This document shows, piece by piece, positions 1 through 8,896 of a stretch of DNA of 64,000 nt (its first letter is position 1; every line of letters begins with the position of its first letter). Where the stretch lies: positions 1,911,001-1,975,000 of the forward strand of contig NZ_CP146242.1 in the NCBI RefSeq assembly GCF_037039395.1, written 5' to 3'. The notes under the pieces were generated by a model that was not told the origin of the DNA, did no database searches, and saw only the letters and a program-made list of their open reading frames with translations. The position numbers and the translations under genes were made by a program. The stretch is from Agrobacterium vitis (lineage in GTDB: Bacteria > Pseudomonadota > Alphaproteobacteria > Rhizobiales > Rhizobiaceae).

Positions 1-1113
1 TTGGTGGACCGGGGTTCCGGCCTGAAACATGCTTGGCTTGATGCCGTCTGTGACGATATCGCCGCTCTGCGCGCCAAAGGTGTCGAGGTGCTGGTCGTGT
101 CATCTGGCGCCATTGCGCTTGGCCGCACGGTGCTGAACCTGTCAGCGGGGGCCTTGAAGCTGGAAGAAAGCCAGGCGGCGGCAGCCGTGGGGCAAATCGC
201 TCTGGCGCGGCATTGGTCGGAAAGCCTGTCGCGGTCATCAATCGTTGCCGGGCAGATCCTGCTGACGCTGGGGGATACGGAGGAGCGCCGCCGCTATCTC
301 AATGCGCGCGCCACCATCAATCAGCTGTTGAAGCTAGGGGCGGTGCCGATCATCAACGAAAACGACACGGTGGCGACCACCGAAATCCGCTATGGCGACA
401 ATGATCGTCTGGCGGCCAGGGTGGCGACGATGACCGGTGCTGATCTGCTGATCCTGCTCTCCGATATCGACGGGCTCTATACCGCGCCGCCGCATCTCGA
501 TCCTGAGGCAAAACTTCTGCCTGTGATTGCCGAAATCACCCCGGAAATCGAGGCGATGGCAGGCGGTGCGGCCTCGGAATTTTCGCGCGGCGGCATGCGC
601 ACCAAGATTGATGCGGGCAAGATCGCCACAAGTGCGGGCTGCGCGATGATCATCACGTCGGGCAAGCTGCTCAATCCGCTGCGCGGCATTGATGAGGGTG
701 CGGCCCATTCCTGGTTTGCACCGTCTGCCATGCCAGTGACGGCCCGCAAGACCTGGATTGCCGGACAATTGCAGCCCGCCGGTATTTTGAGCGTCGATGC
801 GGGCGCTGAAACAGCCCTTCGGGCTGGCAAGAGCCTGTTGCCCGCAGGCGTGCGCGAGGTGTCCGGGCAATTTCATCGTGGCGACACGATTTCGGTGATC
901 GGGCTTGAGGGACGGGAAATTGCCCGTGGCCTGGCGGGTTACGATGCCGATGAGGCGCGCCGCATCGCCGGTCATAAATCGGCGGAGATCGAAGCGCTGC
1001 TCGGCTATGCCGGGCGCTCAGCAATGATCCACCGGGATGATCTGGTGATGACGGAACAGACCGGCAGGAAAACCGGCAAGAGTGCAAAGAAGAAGGACGA
1101 GGCCCATGCTTGA
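1..1113 (+). CDS. proB: Glutamate 5-kinase (5'-truncated by window)
   Basis: First step of proline synthesis: phosphorylates L-glutamate to glutamyl-5-phosphate in the cytoplasm. An amino-acid-kinase domain ([17 protein letters not shown] and the [12 protein letters not shown] segment) is followed by a C-terminal PUA domain over roughly the last 85 residues. The reading frame is open to the first base and the kinase's usual N-terminal VVKIGS-type strand is missing, so about 20-25 residues lie before the window. The TTG at base 1 is not the true start. It overlaps proA by 8 bp, so the two are translationally coupled. Confidence 0.95.
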   Translation: MVDRGSGLKHAWLDAVCDDIAALRAKGVEVLVVSSGAIALGRTVLNLSAGALKLEESQAAAAVGQIALARHWSESLSRSSIVAGQILLTLGDTEERRRYLNARATINQLLKLGAVPIINENDTVATTEIRYGDNDRLAARVATMTGADLLILLSDIDGLYTAPPHLDPEAKLLPVIAEITPEIEAMAGGAASEFSRGGMRTKIDAGKIATSAGCAMIITSGKLLNPLRGIDEGAAHSWFAPSAMPVTARKTWIAGQLQPAGILSVDAGAETALRAGKSLLPAGVREVSGQFHRGDTISVIGLEGREIARGLAGYDADEARRIAGHKSAEIEALLGYAGRSAMIHRDDLVMTEQTGRKTGKSAKKKDEAHA

Positions 1114-2389
1114 CATAGTCGCCAAGGCGGATGGTATTGACGCGCTGATGCTGGACATCGGCGCCAAGGCCAAGGCCGCTGCGCGACCGTTGGCTATTGC
1201 CTCGGCTGACCAGAAGAATGCCGCGCTGGTGGCGATGAGTGAGGCGATCCTGACTAGAAAAAGCCAGATCATCGCCGCCAATGCCATCGATCTCAAGGCT
1301 GCGCAAACGGCAGGGCTGGCGGCTTCCTTCATCGACCGGCTCACGCTGAATGAAGAGCGGATCACCGCGATGGCCAAGGGCCTGCGCGAGGTGGCTGAGC
1401 TGAAGGACCCGGTCGGGGAAGTCATCGCGGCCTGGGAGCGTCCGAACGGTTTGCAGATCGAGCGGGTCCGCACGCCGCTCGGTGTGATCGGAGTGATTTA
1501 TGAGAGCCGCCCGAATGTGACGGCGGATGCGGGGGCGCTTTGCCTGAAATCCGGCAACGCCGTGATCCTGCGCGGCGGCTCGGATTCGGTCAATTCCTCG
1601 CGCGCCATTCATGCCTGCCTGGTGGCGGGGCTTGTGGCCGCCGGCCTGCCGGACCATGCCATCCAACTGGTGCCGGTCACGGATCGCGCCGCGGTTGGCG
1701 CGATGCTGACCGGGCTGAACGGCACGATTGACGTGATCGTGCCGCGGGGCGGCAAGAGCCTGGTGGCGCGAGTGCAATCGGATGCGCGCGTGCCGGTCTT
1801 TGCCCATCTGGAAGGGCTGTGCCACGTTTATGTCGATGGCTCCGCCAATCTCGACATGGCGAAAAACATCGTCGTCAATGCCAAGATGCGCCGGACCGGT
1901 ATTTGCGGCTCGGCGGAAACCCTATTGGTCGATAGCGCTGCCATCGGCAGCCATTTGATGCCACTTCTCGAAGCCCTGACCGAGGCGGGTTGCGAGATCC
2001 GAGCCTCGGCGACAGTACTGAAAGTCTTTCCCGGCCTGAAACCTGCCGTGGACGAGGACTGGCGCACCGAATATCTCGATGCGATCATCTCGGTTGCCGT
2101 TGTCGATGGCATCGGTGGGGCCATCGACCATATCGCCCGCTATTCTTCCAACCATACCGAGGCGGTGATTGCTGAAGATCCTGTTGTGGTCGAGCGGTTC
2201 TTCAACGAAGTGGATTCGGCCATCCTGCTGCACAATGCTTCAACCCAATTTGCCGATGGCGGCGAATTCGGCATGGGCGGGGAAATCGGCATTGCCACCG
2301 GCAAGATGCATGCGCGCGGGCCGGTTGGCGTCGAGCAATTGACCTCGTTCAAGTACCGGGTGCATGGCACCGGCCAGATTCGGCCCTGA
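1106..2389 (+). CDS. proA: Gamma-glutamyl phosphate reductase
   Basis: Second proline enzyme: NADPH-dependent reduction of glutamyl-5-phosphate to glutamate semialdehyde. The 427-residue length is normal for the family. The aldehyde-dehydrogenase-type catalytic cysteine is in [10 protein letters not shown] (about residue 267), and the substrate/NADP loop [12 protein letters not shown] is near 132-143. I chose the ATG inside the end of proB (8-bp overlap), because the frame upstream only adds residues that shadow the proB tail. ProB and ProA work as a complex that channels the labile acyl phosphate. Confidence 0.97.
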   Translation: MLDIVAKADGIDALMLDIGAKAKAAARPLAIASADQKNAALVAMSEAILTRKSQIIAANAIDLKAAQTAGLAASFIDRLTLNEERITAMAKGLREVAELKDPVGEVIAAWERPNGLQIERVRTPLGVIGVIYESRPNVTADAGALCLKSGNAVILRGGSDSVNSSRAIHACLVAGLVAAGLPDHAIQLVPVTDRAAVGAMLTGLNGTIDVIVPRGGKSLVARVQSDARVPVFAHLEGLCHVYVDGSANLDMAKNIVVNAKMRRTGICGSAETLLVDSAAIGSHLMPLLEALTEAGCEIRASATVLKVFPGLKPAVDEDWRTEYLDAIISVAVVDGIGGAIDHIARYSSNHTEAVIAEDPVVVERFFNEVDSAILLHNASTQFADGGEFGMGGEIGIATGKMHARGPVGVEQLTSFKYRVHGTGQIRP

Positions 2390-2390
2390 C

Positions 2391-3020
2391 GTGAGCCATC
2401 CCGGGGTCGCTGCACACTATCTGCGCATGCCGCATACCGAGCGTGGCATGGTGGTTGGCCTGTTCGGCGGATCGTTCAATCCGCCGCATCAGGGGCATGT
2501 GCTGGTGGCTGAGATTGCCCTTCGCAGGCTGGGCCTGGATCAGTTGTGGTGGATGGTGACACCCGGAAACCCGCTGAAAAACCACAGTCAGCTGGCCCCT
2601 CTGGCCGAGCGATTGGCGCTATGCGAGGACCTGGCGCAGGACCCCCGGCTGAAGATCACCGCCTTTGAGGCACAGCTGGGGACGAGCTATACCGCGCGCA
2701 CGCTGGACCATGTGAAGCGGTTGAACCCGCATGTGCATTTCATCTGGATCATGGGTGCGGATAATCTTCGCTCCTTTCACCATTGGCAGGATTGGCAGAA
2801 CATCGCCATGACCTTTCCAATCGCTGTTATCGACCGGCCCGGTGCGACTCTGTCTTATCTGTCATCGAAAATGGCGCAGCGCTTCGATTTTGCCCGGGTC
2901 GATGAAAGCGATGCCGGTGTGCTGTGGCGCAGGCAGGCGCCCGCCTGGACCTTCATTCACGGACCGCGTTCGATGCTCAGTTCTACAGCGCTTCGCACAG
3001 GGCCTGTCTTGAAAGATTAA
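2391..3020 (+). CDS. nadD: Nicotinate-nucleotide adenylyltransferase
   Basis: Adenylates nicotinate mononucleotide to deamido-NAD in NAD biosynthesis. The nucleotidyltransferase signature is plain: GLFGGSFNPPHQGH near the N-terminus, MGADNLRSFHHW in the middle, and the C-terminal SSTALR motif. Start is uncertain: GTG at 2391 lies just after the proA stop, ATG 2364 would overlap proA, and ATG 2427 gives the shortest conserved form. It is followed by rsfS and rlmH, the usual rhizobial order. Confidence 0.93.
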   Translation: MSHPGVAAHYLRMPHTERGMVVGLFGGSFNPPHQGHVLVAEIALRRLGLDQLWWMVTPGNPLKNHSQLAPLAERLALCEDLAQDPRLKITAFEAQLGTSYTARTLDHVKRLNPHVHFIWIMGADNLRSFHHWQDWQNIAMTFPIAVIDRPGATLSYLSSKMAQRFDFARVDESDAGVLWRRQAPAWTFIHGPRSMLSSTALRTGPVLKD

Positions 3021-3106
3021 CTATTCAGTGCCACCTTATTCTTGGCTCACTGGCAATGGGTGCCTCTGAGTCGTTTTCGTGCTGTTACCGACGGAAAGGA
3101 CAAACT

Positions 3107-3520
3107 CTGACAACAGTACACACCAAGGGCCGCGCCACTGTCGCGATCCCGCAAAGCCCGGAACGTGGCGTCGATGCCGCAGCCCGCGCGCTTGAGCTGG
3201 TCCTCACGAGCCTTGAGGACTCGAAAGCAGAAGATATCGTCTCTATCGACATTGCCGGAAAATCGGCGCTGGGCGACTACATGGTGGTCGTGTCCGGTCG
3301 CTCGTCCCGTCACGTCGTGGCGATCTGCGAACATCTCGTTTCCGATCTGAAGGATGAAGGCTTTGGCGCCCCGCGCGTCGAGGGTCTTGAGACCGGCGAT
3401 TGGGTACTGATCGACGCCGGAGACATTATCATACATGTCTTCCGCCCTGAAATCCGCGAGTTCTACAACATCGAAAAGATGTGGGCCGCTCCGGATATCG
3501 AGGAAAGCCGACTGCACTAA
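3107..3520 (+). CDS. rsfS: Ribosomal silencing factor RsfS
   Basis: Iojap-family protein that binds L14 (uL14) of the 50S subunit and blocks subunit joining in starvation. The core (ALELVLTSLEDSKAEDI, then GDYMVVVSGRSSRHV, and the C-terminal FRPEIREFYNIEKMWA) is complete. The start is odd. The family N-terminus (TTVHTKGR) begins right after a CTG at 3107, preceded by a GGAAAGGA-type ribosome binding site about 8 bases upstream. The nearest in-frame ATG is 3056 and would add 17 unconserved residues. I favour the CTG start, with ATG 3056 as the alternative. Confidence 0.9.
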   Translation: MTTVHTKGRATVAIPQSPERGVDAAARALELVLTSLEDSKAEDIVSIDIAGKSALGDYMVVVSGRSSRHVVAICEHLVSDLKDEGFGAPRVEGLETGDWVLIDAGDIIIHVFRPEIREFYNIEKMWAAPDIEESRLH

Positions 3521-3682
3521 CCCTCACAGGCCGTATATTTGACGGTCTGGAGATGGTATCGAGCCCGATAAGGCAATGATCGTCGCGTGTTTTCGACGGG
3601 ATGATCCTTGTCTGCCAGGAAAGCGAGCGGATCTCCGCTCGGTTGCTTCTGGTTTTGCGGATCGAACCCTCAAGAGGATGGG

Positions 3683-4165
3683 ATGCGGATAGGCATTGTT
3701 GCCGTTGGCCGGTTGAAAGCCGGGCCAGAGAAAGATCTTGTGTCACGCTATCTGGACCGTTTTGCCAAGGCCGGTCCGGCAAGCGGGCTGGAATTTTCCC
3801 GGGTCAGTGAGTTGCCGGAAAGCAGAGCCTCGAATTCCGCCACCCGCAAGCGGGAAGAGGCGGTGCAGATCGAAAAATCCCTGCCGGACAATCCTCTTGT
3901 CGTGGCGCTGGATGAACGCGGCAAAAGCTGGGACAGCCAGGAATTTGCGGCTTATATCGGCGACCATAAGGATCGCGGTCGCCGCGACATGGTCATCGTT
4001 ATCGGCGGGGCCGACGGGTTGGACCCGGATTTCCGCGATCGGGCCGATCTGGTGCTGAATCTGGGAAAGATGACCTGGCCGCATCAACTGGTGCGCATCA
4101 TGCTGGCCGAACAGCTTTACCGTGCCGTTACCATCCTCTCCGGTCATCCCTATCATCGGTCCTGA
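3683..4165 (+). CDS. rlmH: 23S rRNA pseudouridine-1915 N3-methyltransferase
   Basis: SPOUT-family SAM-dependent methyltransferase that modifies pseudouridine 1915 in 23S rRNA (helix 69). The 160-residue protein has the knot loops GGADGLDPDFRDRAD and the C-terminal RIMLAEQLYRA...GHPYHR typical of RlmH. ATG 3683 is preceded by AAGAGG; the longer open frame upstream is not conserved. About 160 bp without a recognisable feature separate it from rsfS. Confidence 0.95.
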   Translation: MRIGIVAVGRLKAGPEKDLVSRYLDRFAKAGPASGLEFSRVSELPESRASNSATRKREEAVQIEKSLPDNPLVVALDERGKSWDSQEFAAYIGDHKDRGRRDMVIVIGGADGLDPDFRDRADLVLNLGKMTWPHQLVRIMLAEQLYRAVTILSGHPYHRS

Positions 4166-4231
4166 CGCATTTCATGCGCGCAAAACAACATCCTTGTGAT
4201 TGCCAGGTTTTGTAGATCGTCATGTTTTTTC

Positions 4232-4261
4232 TTGACAGACAGCCTCTTGTTTAGCCATAAA
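4232..4261 (+). promoter_or_regulatory. Candidate promoter of the Bfd-like gene
   Basis: TTGACA at 4232-4237 and CATAAA at 4256-4261 are separated by 18 bases and lie about 45 bp before the Bfd-like gene start. This matches the housekeeping (RpoD) pattern. No clear iron-regulator box was recognised around it. Confidence 0.4.
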
Positions 4262-4303
4262 ACGAGAGAGTAGATGTCATGTTTGTTTAACGGGCTGAAG
4301 CCG

Positions 4304-4615
4304 ATGCTGGTGTGCAGTTGCAATTTCATTACTGAGAAAGAAATCCGCGACACGATCACGGAATTTCTCGAGCAGGACTGTTGGCAGTTGATCGTGCCTG
4401 CAAAGGTCTATCACGCCATGGAAAAGCGTGGTCGCTGTTGTGGGTGCTTCCCGAATGTCGTGGATATCATTGTCTCGACGACCCAGGCCTTTCACGCTCA
4501 GCGCAATAGCGATGGCGAAAACCTCGTGAATTTCATGGAGCGCCTGAAGCGTTTCCAGGAAGAACAGAAGAACGAACTCATCGAACGCCGCAATCGTGTC
4601 AGCCGGACCGCCTGA
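4304..4615 (+). CDS. Bacterioferritin-associated ferredoxin-like 2Fe-2S protein
   Basis: A 103-residue protein with Cys4, Cys6, Cys45 and Cys48 in a C-x-C ... C-x2-C pattern (an extra Cys46 is present), the ligand layout of Bfd/NirB-type [2Fe-2S] domains. Bfd reduces stored ferric iron in bacterioferritin so that it can be released. The bacterioferritin gene lies 300 bp downstream on the same strand, which supports that role. The C-terminal 35 residues are charged and helical. The start at ATG 4304 (MLVCSCNF) is chosen because the family begins just before the first cysteine pair. Confidence 0.8.
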   Translation: MLVCSCNFITEKEIRDTITEFLEQDCWQLIVPAKVYHAMEKRGRCCGCFPNVVDIIVSTTQAFHAQRNSDGENLVNFMERLKRFQEEQKNELIERRNRVSRTA

Positions 4616-4652
4616 TCACCTCCTGCGTTGAGATACTCAAAGCCACCCAGAG

Positions 4653-4675
4653 CCCCGCTTCACGCGGGGTTTTTT
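4653..4675 (+). terminator. Rho-independent terminator after the Bfd-like gene
   Basis: CCCCGC / GCGGGG hairpin with a 5-base loop followed by six T residues, 37 bp after the stop codon. Confidence 0.85.
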
Positions 4676-4736
4676 CGTTTAACTGTCTGTACGGGTGTCA
4701 CAAAGTGCCCGTGTCCATCTCATATCTTTTTCGTCT

Positions 4737-4755
4737 TTTTGGAATCATTCTAAAA
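4737..4755 (+). promoter_or_regulatory. ICE-type Irr box upstream of bfr
   Basis: TTTTGGAATCATTCTAAAA is a near-perfect palindrome (one mismatch in nine pairs) matching the rhizobial iron-control-element layout TTTAGAA-N3-TTCTAAA bound by the Fur-family regulator Irr. It lies 160 bp before bfr. In other rhizobia, Irr represses bfr when iron is scarce. A second short palindrome, GAGTGCACTC (4836-4845), lies between it and the gene. Confidence 0.6.
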
Positions 4756-4915
4756 TTAATGCTCGACTTGGCAATTCAATCCTGCTTTTATCGCGCATAT
4801 CGCTGGCATGTTATGCGAAGCGTTATAAAACATTGGAGTGCACTCATAATTCTGTCGGTTGTAGGCAATCGAAGTAATTATCCGTGCCGGTAACCGTTTA
4901 GATAGGGGTCCTGCG

Positions 4916-5401
4916 ATGAAGGGCGATGCAAAAGTTATTGAACGTTTGAACCAGGCGTTGTTTCTGGAACTGGGTGCTGTCAATCAATATTGGCTGCACT
5001 TCCGTCTTCTGGAAGATTGGGGCTATACCAAGCTTGCCAAGAAGGAGCGTGCGGAATCCATCGAAGAAATGCAACATGCCGACAAACTGGTCGAGCGGAT
5101 CATTTTTCTGGAAGGCCACCCCAACCTTCAGACCCTGGCGCCTTTGCGCATCGGCCAGACGGTCAAGGAAGTGCTGGAGGCCGATCTGGCTGGCGAATAC
5201 GAAGCCCGCACGGCTTACAAGGAATCCCGCGATATCTGTTATCAGGCTGGTGACTACGTCACCATGAAGCTGTTCGAACAGCTGCTGATGGATGAGGAAG
5301 GCCATATCGACTTCCTCGAAACCCAGCTCGAGCTGTTCTCCAAGCTTGGCGCCGAAAAATACGGCCAGCTCAACGCCGATTCCGCCGACGCCTCGGAATA
5401 A
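4916..5401 (+). CDS. bfr: Bacterioferritin
   Basis: 24-meric haem-containing iron-storage ferritin. All di-iron ligands are visible at their standard positions (Glu18, Glu51, His54, Glu94, Glu127, His130), and Met52 is the haem axial ligand. Length 161 is normal. ATG 4916 follows GGGGTC at poor spacing, but no other in-frame start fits. It is monocistronic, with a strong terminator after it. The ICE-type palindrome upstream suggests Irr control. Confidence 0.97.
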   Translation: MKGDAKVIERLNQALFLELGAVNQYWLHFRLLEDWGYTKLAKKERAESIEEMQHADKLVERIIFLEGHPNLQTLAPLRIGQTVKEVLEADLAGEYEARTAYKESRDICYQAGDYVTMKLFEQLLMDEEGHIDFLETQLELFSKLGAEKYGQLNADSADASE

Positions 5402-5415
5402 TCCTCCTTCATCGG

Positions 5416-5451
5416 AAAAGGCCCGGTTTGCAGATGCGAACCGGGCCTTTT
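5416..5451. terminator. Bidirectional terminator between bfr and htpG
   Basis: A 13-bp perfect stem (AAAAGGCCCGGTT / AACCGGGCCTTTT) with a 10-base loop sits between the convergent bfr and htpG stops. The A and T tracts at both ends serve both strands. Confidence 0.9.
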
Positions 5452-5467
5452 CGCTATTATGTATTTA

Positions 5468-7399
5468 TCAGGCGCGAAGCGCCTTTTCGAACAGCCGTCC
5501 CATGCGCTCCGCAAAGGCTCGGGCATCGGCTGGCTTTTCACCATCGAGAATACGGGCCTGGTCGTAAAGCAGGTGGATGGCATCATTTTGCAGGGCCGGT
5601 GCATGCTGGGCACCTGCCATCGCTTTTACTAGCGCGTGATCGGCATTCAGCTCCAACACCGGCTTGGAGGTCGAGGCAAGCTGGCCTGCTCCGGCCAATA
5701 TTTTCTCCAATTGACGGTCATAACCGCTTTCTGGTGCCACAAGGCAGACGGGGCTTTCGGTCAGCCGGTCTGAGGCGCGGACATCGGCAACCTGATCTTT
5801 CAACTGCTCCTTGGCGAGCGCCAGGAAGCCGGCAATATCGGCTTTTGCCTGGTCGTTGCTATCCTGGTCGCTATTAGCCCCGGTGTCGGCCTTGGCGAAT
5901 TTGGCAAGGTCTGCTGCACCCTGGCTGACGGATTTGAAGGTCTTGCCCTCGAATTCCGGCGCATTCATCACCCAGAAACTGTCGATCTGGTCGGAAAGCA
6001 GCAGAACCTCGATACCACGGGCGCGAAAACCTTCGAGCTGCGGCGAGGCTTTCAGCTGTTCGAGGTTGCTGCCGGTCAGATAATAGATGCTGTCCTGCTC
6101 CGGCTTGATGTCCTTGAGATAATCGGCAAGGCTTCGCTGGTCGTCGCCTGATGTCGTGGTGCGAAAACGGGTAAGTCCCAGCAATTGGCTGCGCCGTTCG
6201 AAATCCTCATAGAGCCCTTCCTTCAACACGGCGCCGAAATTTTCCCAGAGCGTCTTGTAGGTTTCCGGCTCATTCTCGGCCAGCTTTTCCACGGAGGTCA
6301 GGATGCGATTGGTCACGCCCTTGCGAATGGCCGACAGGATCGGGCTTTCCTGGATCATTTCACGCGATACGTTCAGCGGCAGGTCGGCGGTATCGACCAG
6401 ACCGCGCACGAAGCGCAGGTAACGCGGCAGAAGTTCGGCATCGTCGGTGATGAAGACCCGTTTCACGTAGAGCTTGATACGGCCTTTGCGGTCCGGATCG
6501 AACAGGTCGAAAGGAGGCATGCCGGGGACAAAGGCAAGGGCGGTATATTCATGCCGGCCTTCGGCGCGGAAATGCACAGTCAAGGCAGGTTCGTCATATT
6601 GTCCGGAAATACCGCGGTAGAAATCGGCATATTCCTCGCTGCTGATCTCGGATTTCGAGCGGGTCCAGAGTGCTGTGCCTTCGGTGATCCGGGTCGGTTC
6701 CTCGCCGGGCTTTTCAACCAGGGTGATCGCCACCGGGACATGGCCTGACTGCTGCTTGACGATCCGCTCCACCCGAGCGCGGGTGGCATAGTCCTTGGCA
6801 TCCTCCATCAGATGCAGGGTGATCCGGGTGCCACGGGCTGGCGCGTCATCGGCATCGATCTCGCTGATGGAATAGCTGCCCTTGCCATCGGAAGACCAGG
6901 CCCAGGCTTGCGCCTCACCGGCACGGCGCGTTGCCACATCCACCTTGTCCGCCACCATGAAGCAGGAATAGAAGCCGACGCCAAACTGGCCGATCAACTG
7001 GGCGTCCTCACCAGTCTTGCCGGCTTCAGCCTTGCTGGCCTCGATCCGTTCCATGAAGGCACGAGTGCCGGACCGGGCAATCGTCCCCAGCGCTTCGATC
7101 AACTCGGCCCGGCTCATGCCAATGCCATTGTCTTCGAGGATCAATTGCCTGTTATCCGCATCGAGCCGCAGCTGGATGCGGGGATCGGGATCGCTGGTGA
7201 GAAGGCCCGGCGTGGTAATCGCTTCATAACGCAGTTTCTCGCAGGCATCGGCGGCATTGGAGACCAGTTCCCGCAGGAACACATCCTTGTCCGAATAAAC
7301 CGAATGCACCATCATATGCAGAAGGCGCGCGACATCGGCTTCAAACACATGAGATTCTGGTGCGGCTTCGGCCAGCTTTTCGGCGGTTTCTGTCGACAT
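5468..7399 (-). CDS. htpG: Chaperone protein HtpG (Hsp90)
   Basis: ATP-dependent Hsp90 chaperone, cytoplasmic homodimer, 643 residues. The N-terminal GHKL ATPase shows the Glu/Asn helix (FLRELVSNAADACEKLR), the ADP-binding DNGIGMS loop and the GQFGVGFYS lid. Middle and C-terminal dimerisation domains follow. The start (MSTETAEKL) is preceded by GGGAG. It is divergent from rpoH2 across a gap of about 500 bp. Confidence 0.97.
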   Translation of the reverse strand: MSTETAEKLAEAAPESHVFEADVARLLHMMVHSVYSDKDVFLRELVSNAADACEKLRYEAITTPGLLTSDPDPRIQLRLDADNRQLILEDNGIGMSRAELIEALGTIARSGTRAFMERIEASKAEAGKTGEDAQLIGQFGVGFYSCFMVADKVDVATRRAGEAQAWAWSSDGKGSYSISEIDADDAPARGTRITLHLMEDAKDYATRARVERIVKQQSGHVPVAITLVEKPGEEPTRITEGTALWTRSKSEISSEEYADFYRGISGQYDEPALTVHFRAEGRHEYTALAFVPGMPPFDLFDPDRKGRIKLYVKRVFITDDAELLPRYLRFVRGLVDTADLPLNVSREMIQESPILSAIRKGVTNRILTSVEKLAENEPETYKTLWENFGAVLKEGLYEDFERRSQLLGLTRFRTTTSGDDQRSLADYLKDIKPEQDSIYYLTGSNLEQLKASPQLEGFRARGIEVLLLSDQIDSFWVMNAPEFEGKTFKSVSQGAADLAKFAKADTGANSDQDSNDQAKADIAGFLALAKEQLKDQVADVRASDRLTESPVCLVAPESGYDRQLEKILAGAGQLASTSKPVLELNADHALVKAMAGAQHAPALQNDAIHLLYDQARILDGEKPADARAFAERMGRLFEKALRA

Positions 7400-7682
7400 T
7401 GTAACTCCCGTATGACGTCAGGCAGCATGCCTGGACTGGTCCTGTGACCGGTCGCTCAGCATGCGGCAAAAAGAGCATTTTGCTGGCATCGCAAAGGGTG
7501 TCCCACCTGCGGCCCGCAACCGCCTTCAGGTGGCGAAAGATCAGGTGAAATTCAAGAGCTGAGATGTTGGCGGGATGATCGACATCCGCTTTTTTGAGCT
7601 GCGCTGAAGCATTGATGCGCCCGGACGTGGGGATGACGTCGGCACATTGGGCGCGCCACGGGATTTGTCCAGCCTGAAAGCT
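7400..7682. other. Gene-free interval between htpG and rpoH2
   Basis: Open frames on both strands here (for example minus 7552-7800) have no recognisable family, start site or codon pattern. I see only short palindromes such as CAGGCAGCATGCCTG (near 7421) and no heat-shock sigma consensus before htpG. The htpG promoter must lie here but I could not place it. Confidence 0.4.
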
Positions 7683-7707
7683 GGAACATTCCGCAGCTTT
7701 GAGCGTT
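7683..7707 (+). promoter_or_regulatory. Candidate EcfG (RpoE2) promoter of rpoH2
   Basis: GGAAC (7683-7687), 16 bases, then CGTT (7704-7707) matches the general-stress-response sigma consensus GGAAC-N16/17-CGTT of alphaproteobacteria. It is 189 bp upstream of the rpoH2 start on the same strand. In Sinorhizobium, rpoH2 is a known RpoE2 target, which supports the reading. Confidence 0.6.
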
Positions 7708-7895
7708 ACAGCGACGTTGGTACGGGCAAAACACCATCTCATCACTGGGCACATTAGCTAAATCTATAAAAGATATGTCGCGCAGTGATCCGTTTGGCAA
7801 GTCCCATCGTAAAAGAATGAAACATTCATTGCCGTGGTTTCAACCTTTAAATTGCTCTCGACGCGGCCCGTGGTGCCGCGCGAATGGAGGTCGTA

Positions 7896-8753
7896 ATGAA
7901 TTCCCTGCAAGCCGATAAGAAGCTCATCAGGATTGCAATGGCCGCCCCGTATCTGGAGCGCCAGGAGGAGCATGATCTGGCTGTACGCTGGAAACACGGC
8001 AACGATCAGGCTGCCCGCAACCAGATTGCGCATGCCCATATGCGGCTGGTGATTGCCATGGCTTCCAAGTTCCGTGGCTTCGGCCTGCCGCTCGGCGATC
8101 TCATTCAAGAAGGCTATATAGGGCTGCTGGAAGCCGCGGCAAGGTTTGAGCCGACCCGCGATGTGCGTTTTTCGACTTATGCCGGCTGGTGGATTCGCGC
8201 CTCCATGCAGGATTATATCCTACGCAACTGGTCCATCGTGCGCGGCGGTACCAGTTCCTCCCAGAAAGCGCTGTTTTTCAACCTGCGCCGGTTGCGGGCA
8301 AAGCTTGCCCAGGGCGATCAACGCCTGACCGATCAGGCCATTCACCAGGAAATCGCTACCGCGCTTGGCGTCAGCCTTGCCGATGTCCAGTCGATGGATG
8401 CCCGGCTCTCCTCCAATGACACCTCCCTGCAAGCACCGATTTCCAATAACGGCGAAGAGGGTGCGGAGCGGCTGGACATGCTGGCCAGCGATGAGCCGAC
8501 ACCGGACGAGCAGGTGACGGATATGATCGATACCGAGCGTCGCCTGGACTGGCTGCGCGGCGCCATGGCCCATCTGAATGAGCGTGAAATGCGCATCATT
8601 CGCGCCCGACGGCTTTCGGAGGATGGTGCGACGCTTGAAGAGCTGGGCTGTGAGCTTGGTATTTCCAAGGAGCGGGTGCGCCAGATCGAGACCCGGGCGA
8701 TGGAAAAGCTGAAGGTCGCGCTGGTTCAGGCCAATCCCCAGATGGTGGCCTGA
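7896..8753 (+). CDS. rpoH2: RNA polymerase sigma factor RpoH2-type (sigma-32 family)
   Basis: Alternative heat-shock-type sigma factor, 285 residues. Region 2 (GDLIQEGYIGLLEAAARFEP, then FSTYAGWWIRASMQDYILRN), the RpoH box QKALFFNLRRLRAKL and region 4 helix-turn-helix (LEELGCELGISKERVRQIE) are present. Rhizobia carry two RpoH proteins; the WSIVRGGTSSSQKALFF segment and short N-terminus resemble RpoH2. ATG 7896 is preceded by TGGAGGT with good spacing; an ATG at 7884 is too close to any ribosome binding site. Confidence 0.9.
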   Translation: MNSLQADKKLIRIAMAAPYLERQEEHDLAVRWKHGNDQAARNQIAHAHMRLVIAMASKFRGFGLPLGDLIQEGYIGLLEAAARFEPTRDVRFSTYAGWWIRASMQDYILRNWSIVRGGTSSSQKALFFNLRRLRAKLAQGDQRLTDQAIHQEIATALGVSLADVQSMDARLSSNDTSLQAPISNNGEEGAERLDMLASDEPTPDEQVTDMIDTERRLDWLRGAMAHLNEREMRIIRARRLSEDGATLEELGCELGISKERVRQIETRAMEKLKVALVQANPQMVA

Positions 8754-8796
8754 CCAGATCAAACAGGTCCAACCAAATCTCTACGGCCCAAATTTC

Positions 8797-8834
8797 TACA
8801 GCAGCATGCGTTTTATAAAACGCATGCTACTGTA
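8797..8834. repeat. 38-bp near-perfect palindrome after rpoH2
   Basis: A 26-bp perfect palindrome (8803-8828, centred on TTTTATAAAA) is extended by TACAG/CTGTA arms with one mismatch. It could act as a terminator-like hairpin for rpoH2 (+), although no T-run follows. It directly adjoins the dispersed repeat at 8851. Confidence 0.7.
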
Positions 8835-8850
8835 ACTGTTTAAATTTGCT

Positions 8851-8891
8851 GGATAATTCCTTAACTGGATTCCGATTTAAGGAATTATTCC
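8851..8891. repeat. Dispersed TTTAAGGAATTAT palindromic repeat, copy 1
   Basis: Inverted arms at 8851-8864 (ending AATTCCTTAA) and 8877-8891 (starting TTAAGGAATTA) flank a short CTGGATTCCGAT spacer. The same core occurs near 17518, 18199, 26047 and 44949. It lies just before the stop of the minus-strand protease. Confidence 0.7.
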
Positions 8892-8896
8892 GTAGG

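Noticed and set aside
334..1825. Long minus-strand open frames opposite proB and proA
   Set aside because: They shadow strongly conserved plus-strand genes; GC-rich codon use creates long antisense frames and the products match no family.
7341..7800. Overlapping minus-strand open frames in the htpG-rpoH2 gap
   Set aside because: No recognisable domain, no convincing start site, and one runs into the htpG 5' end; treated as chance frames.
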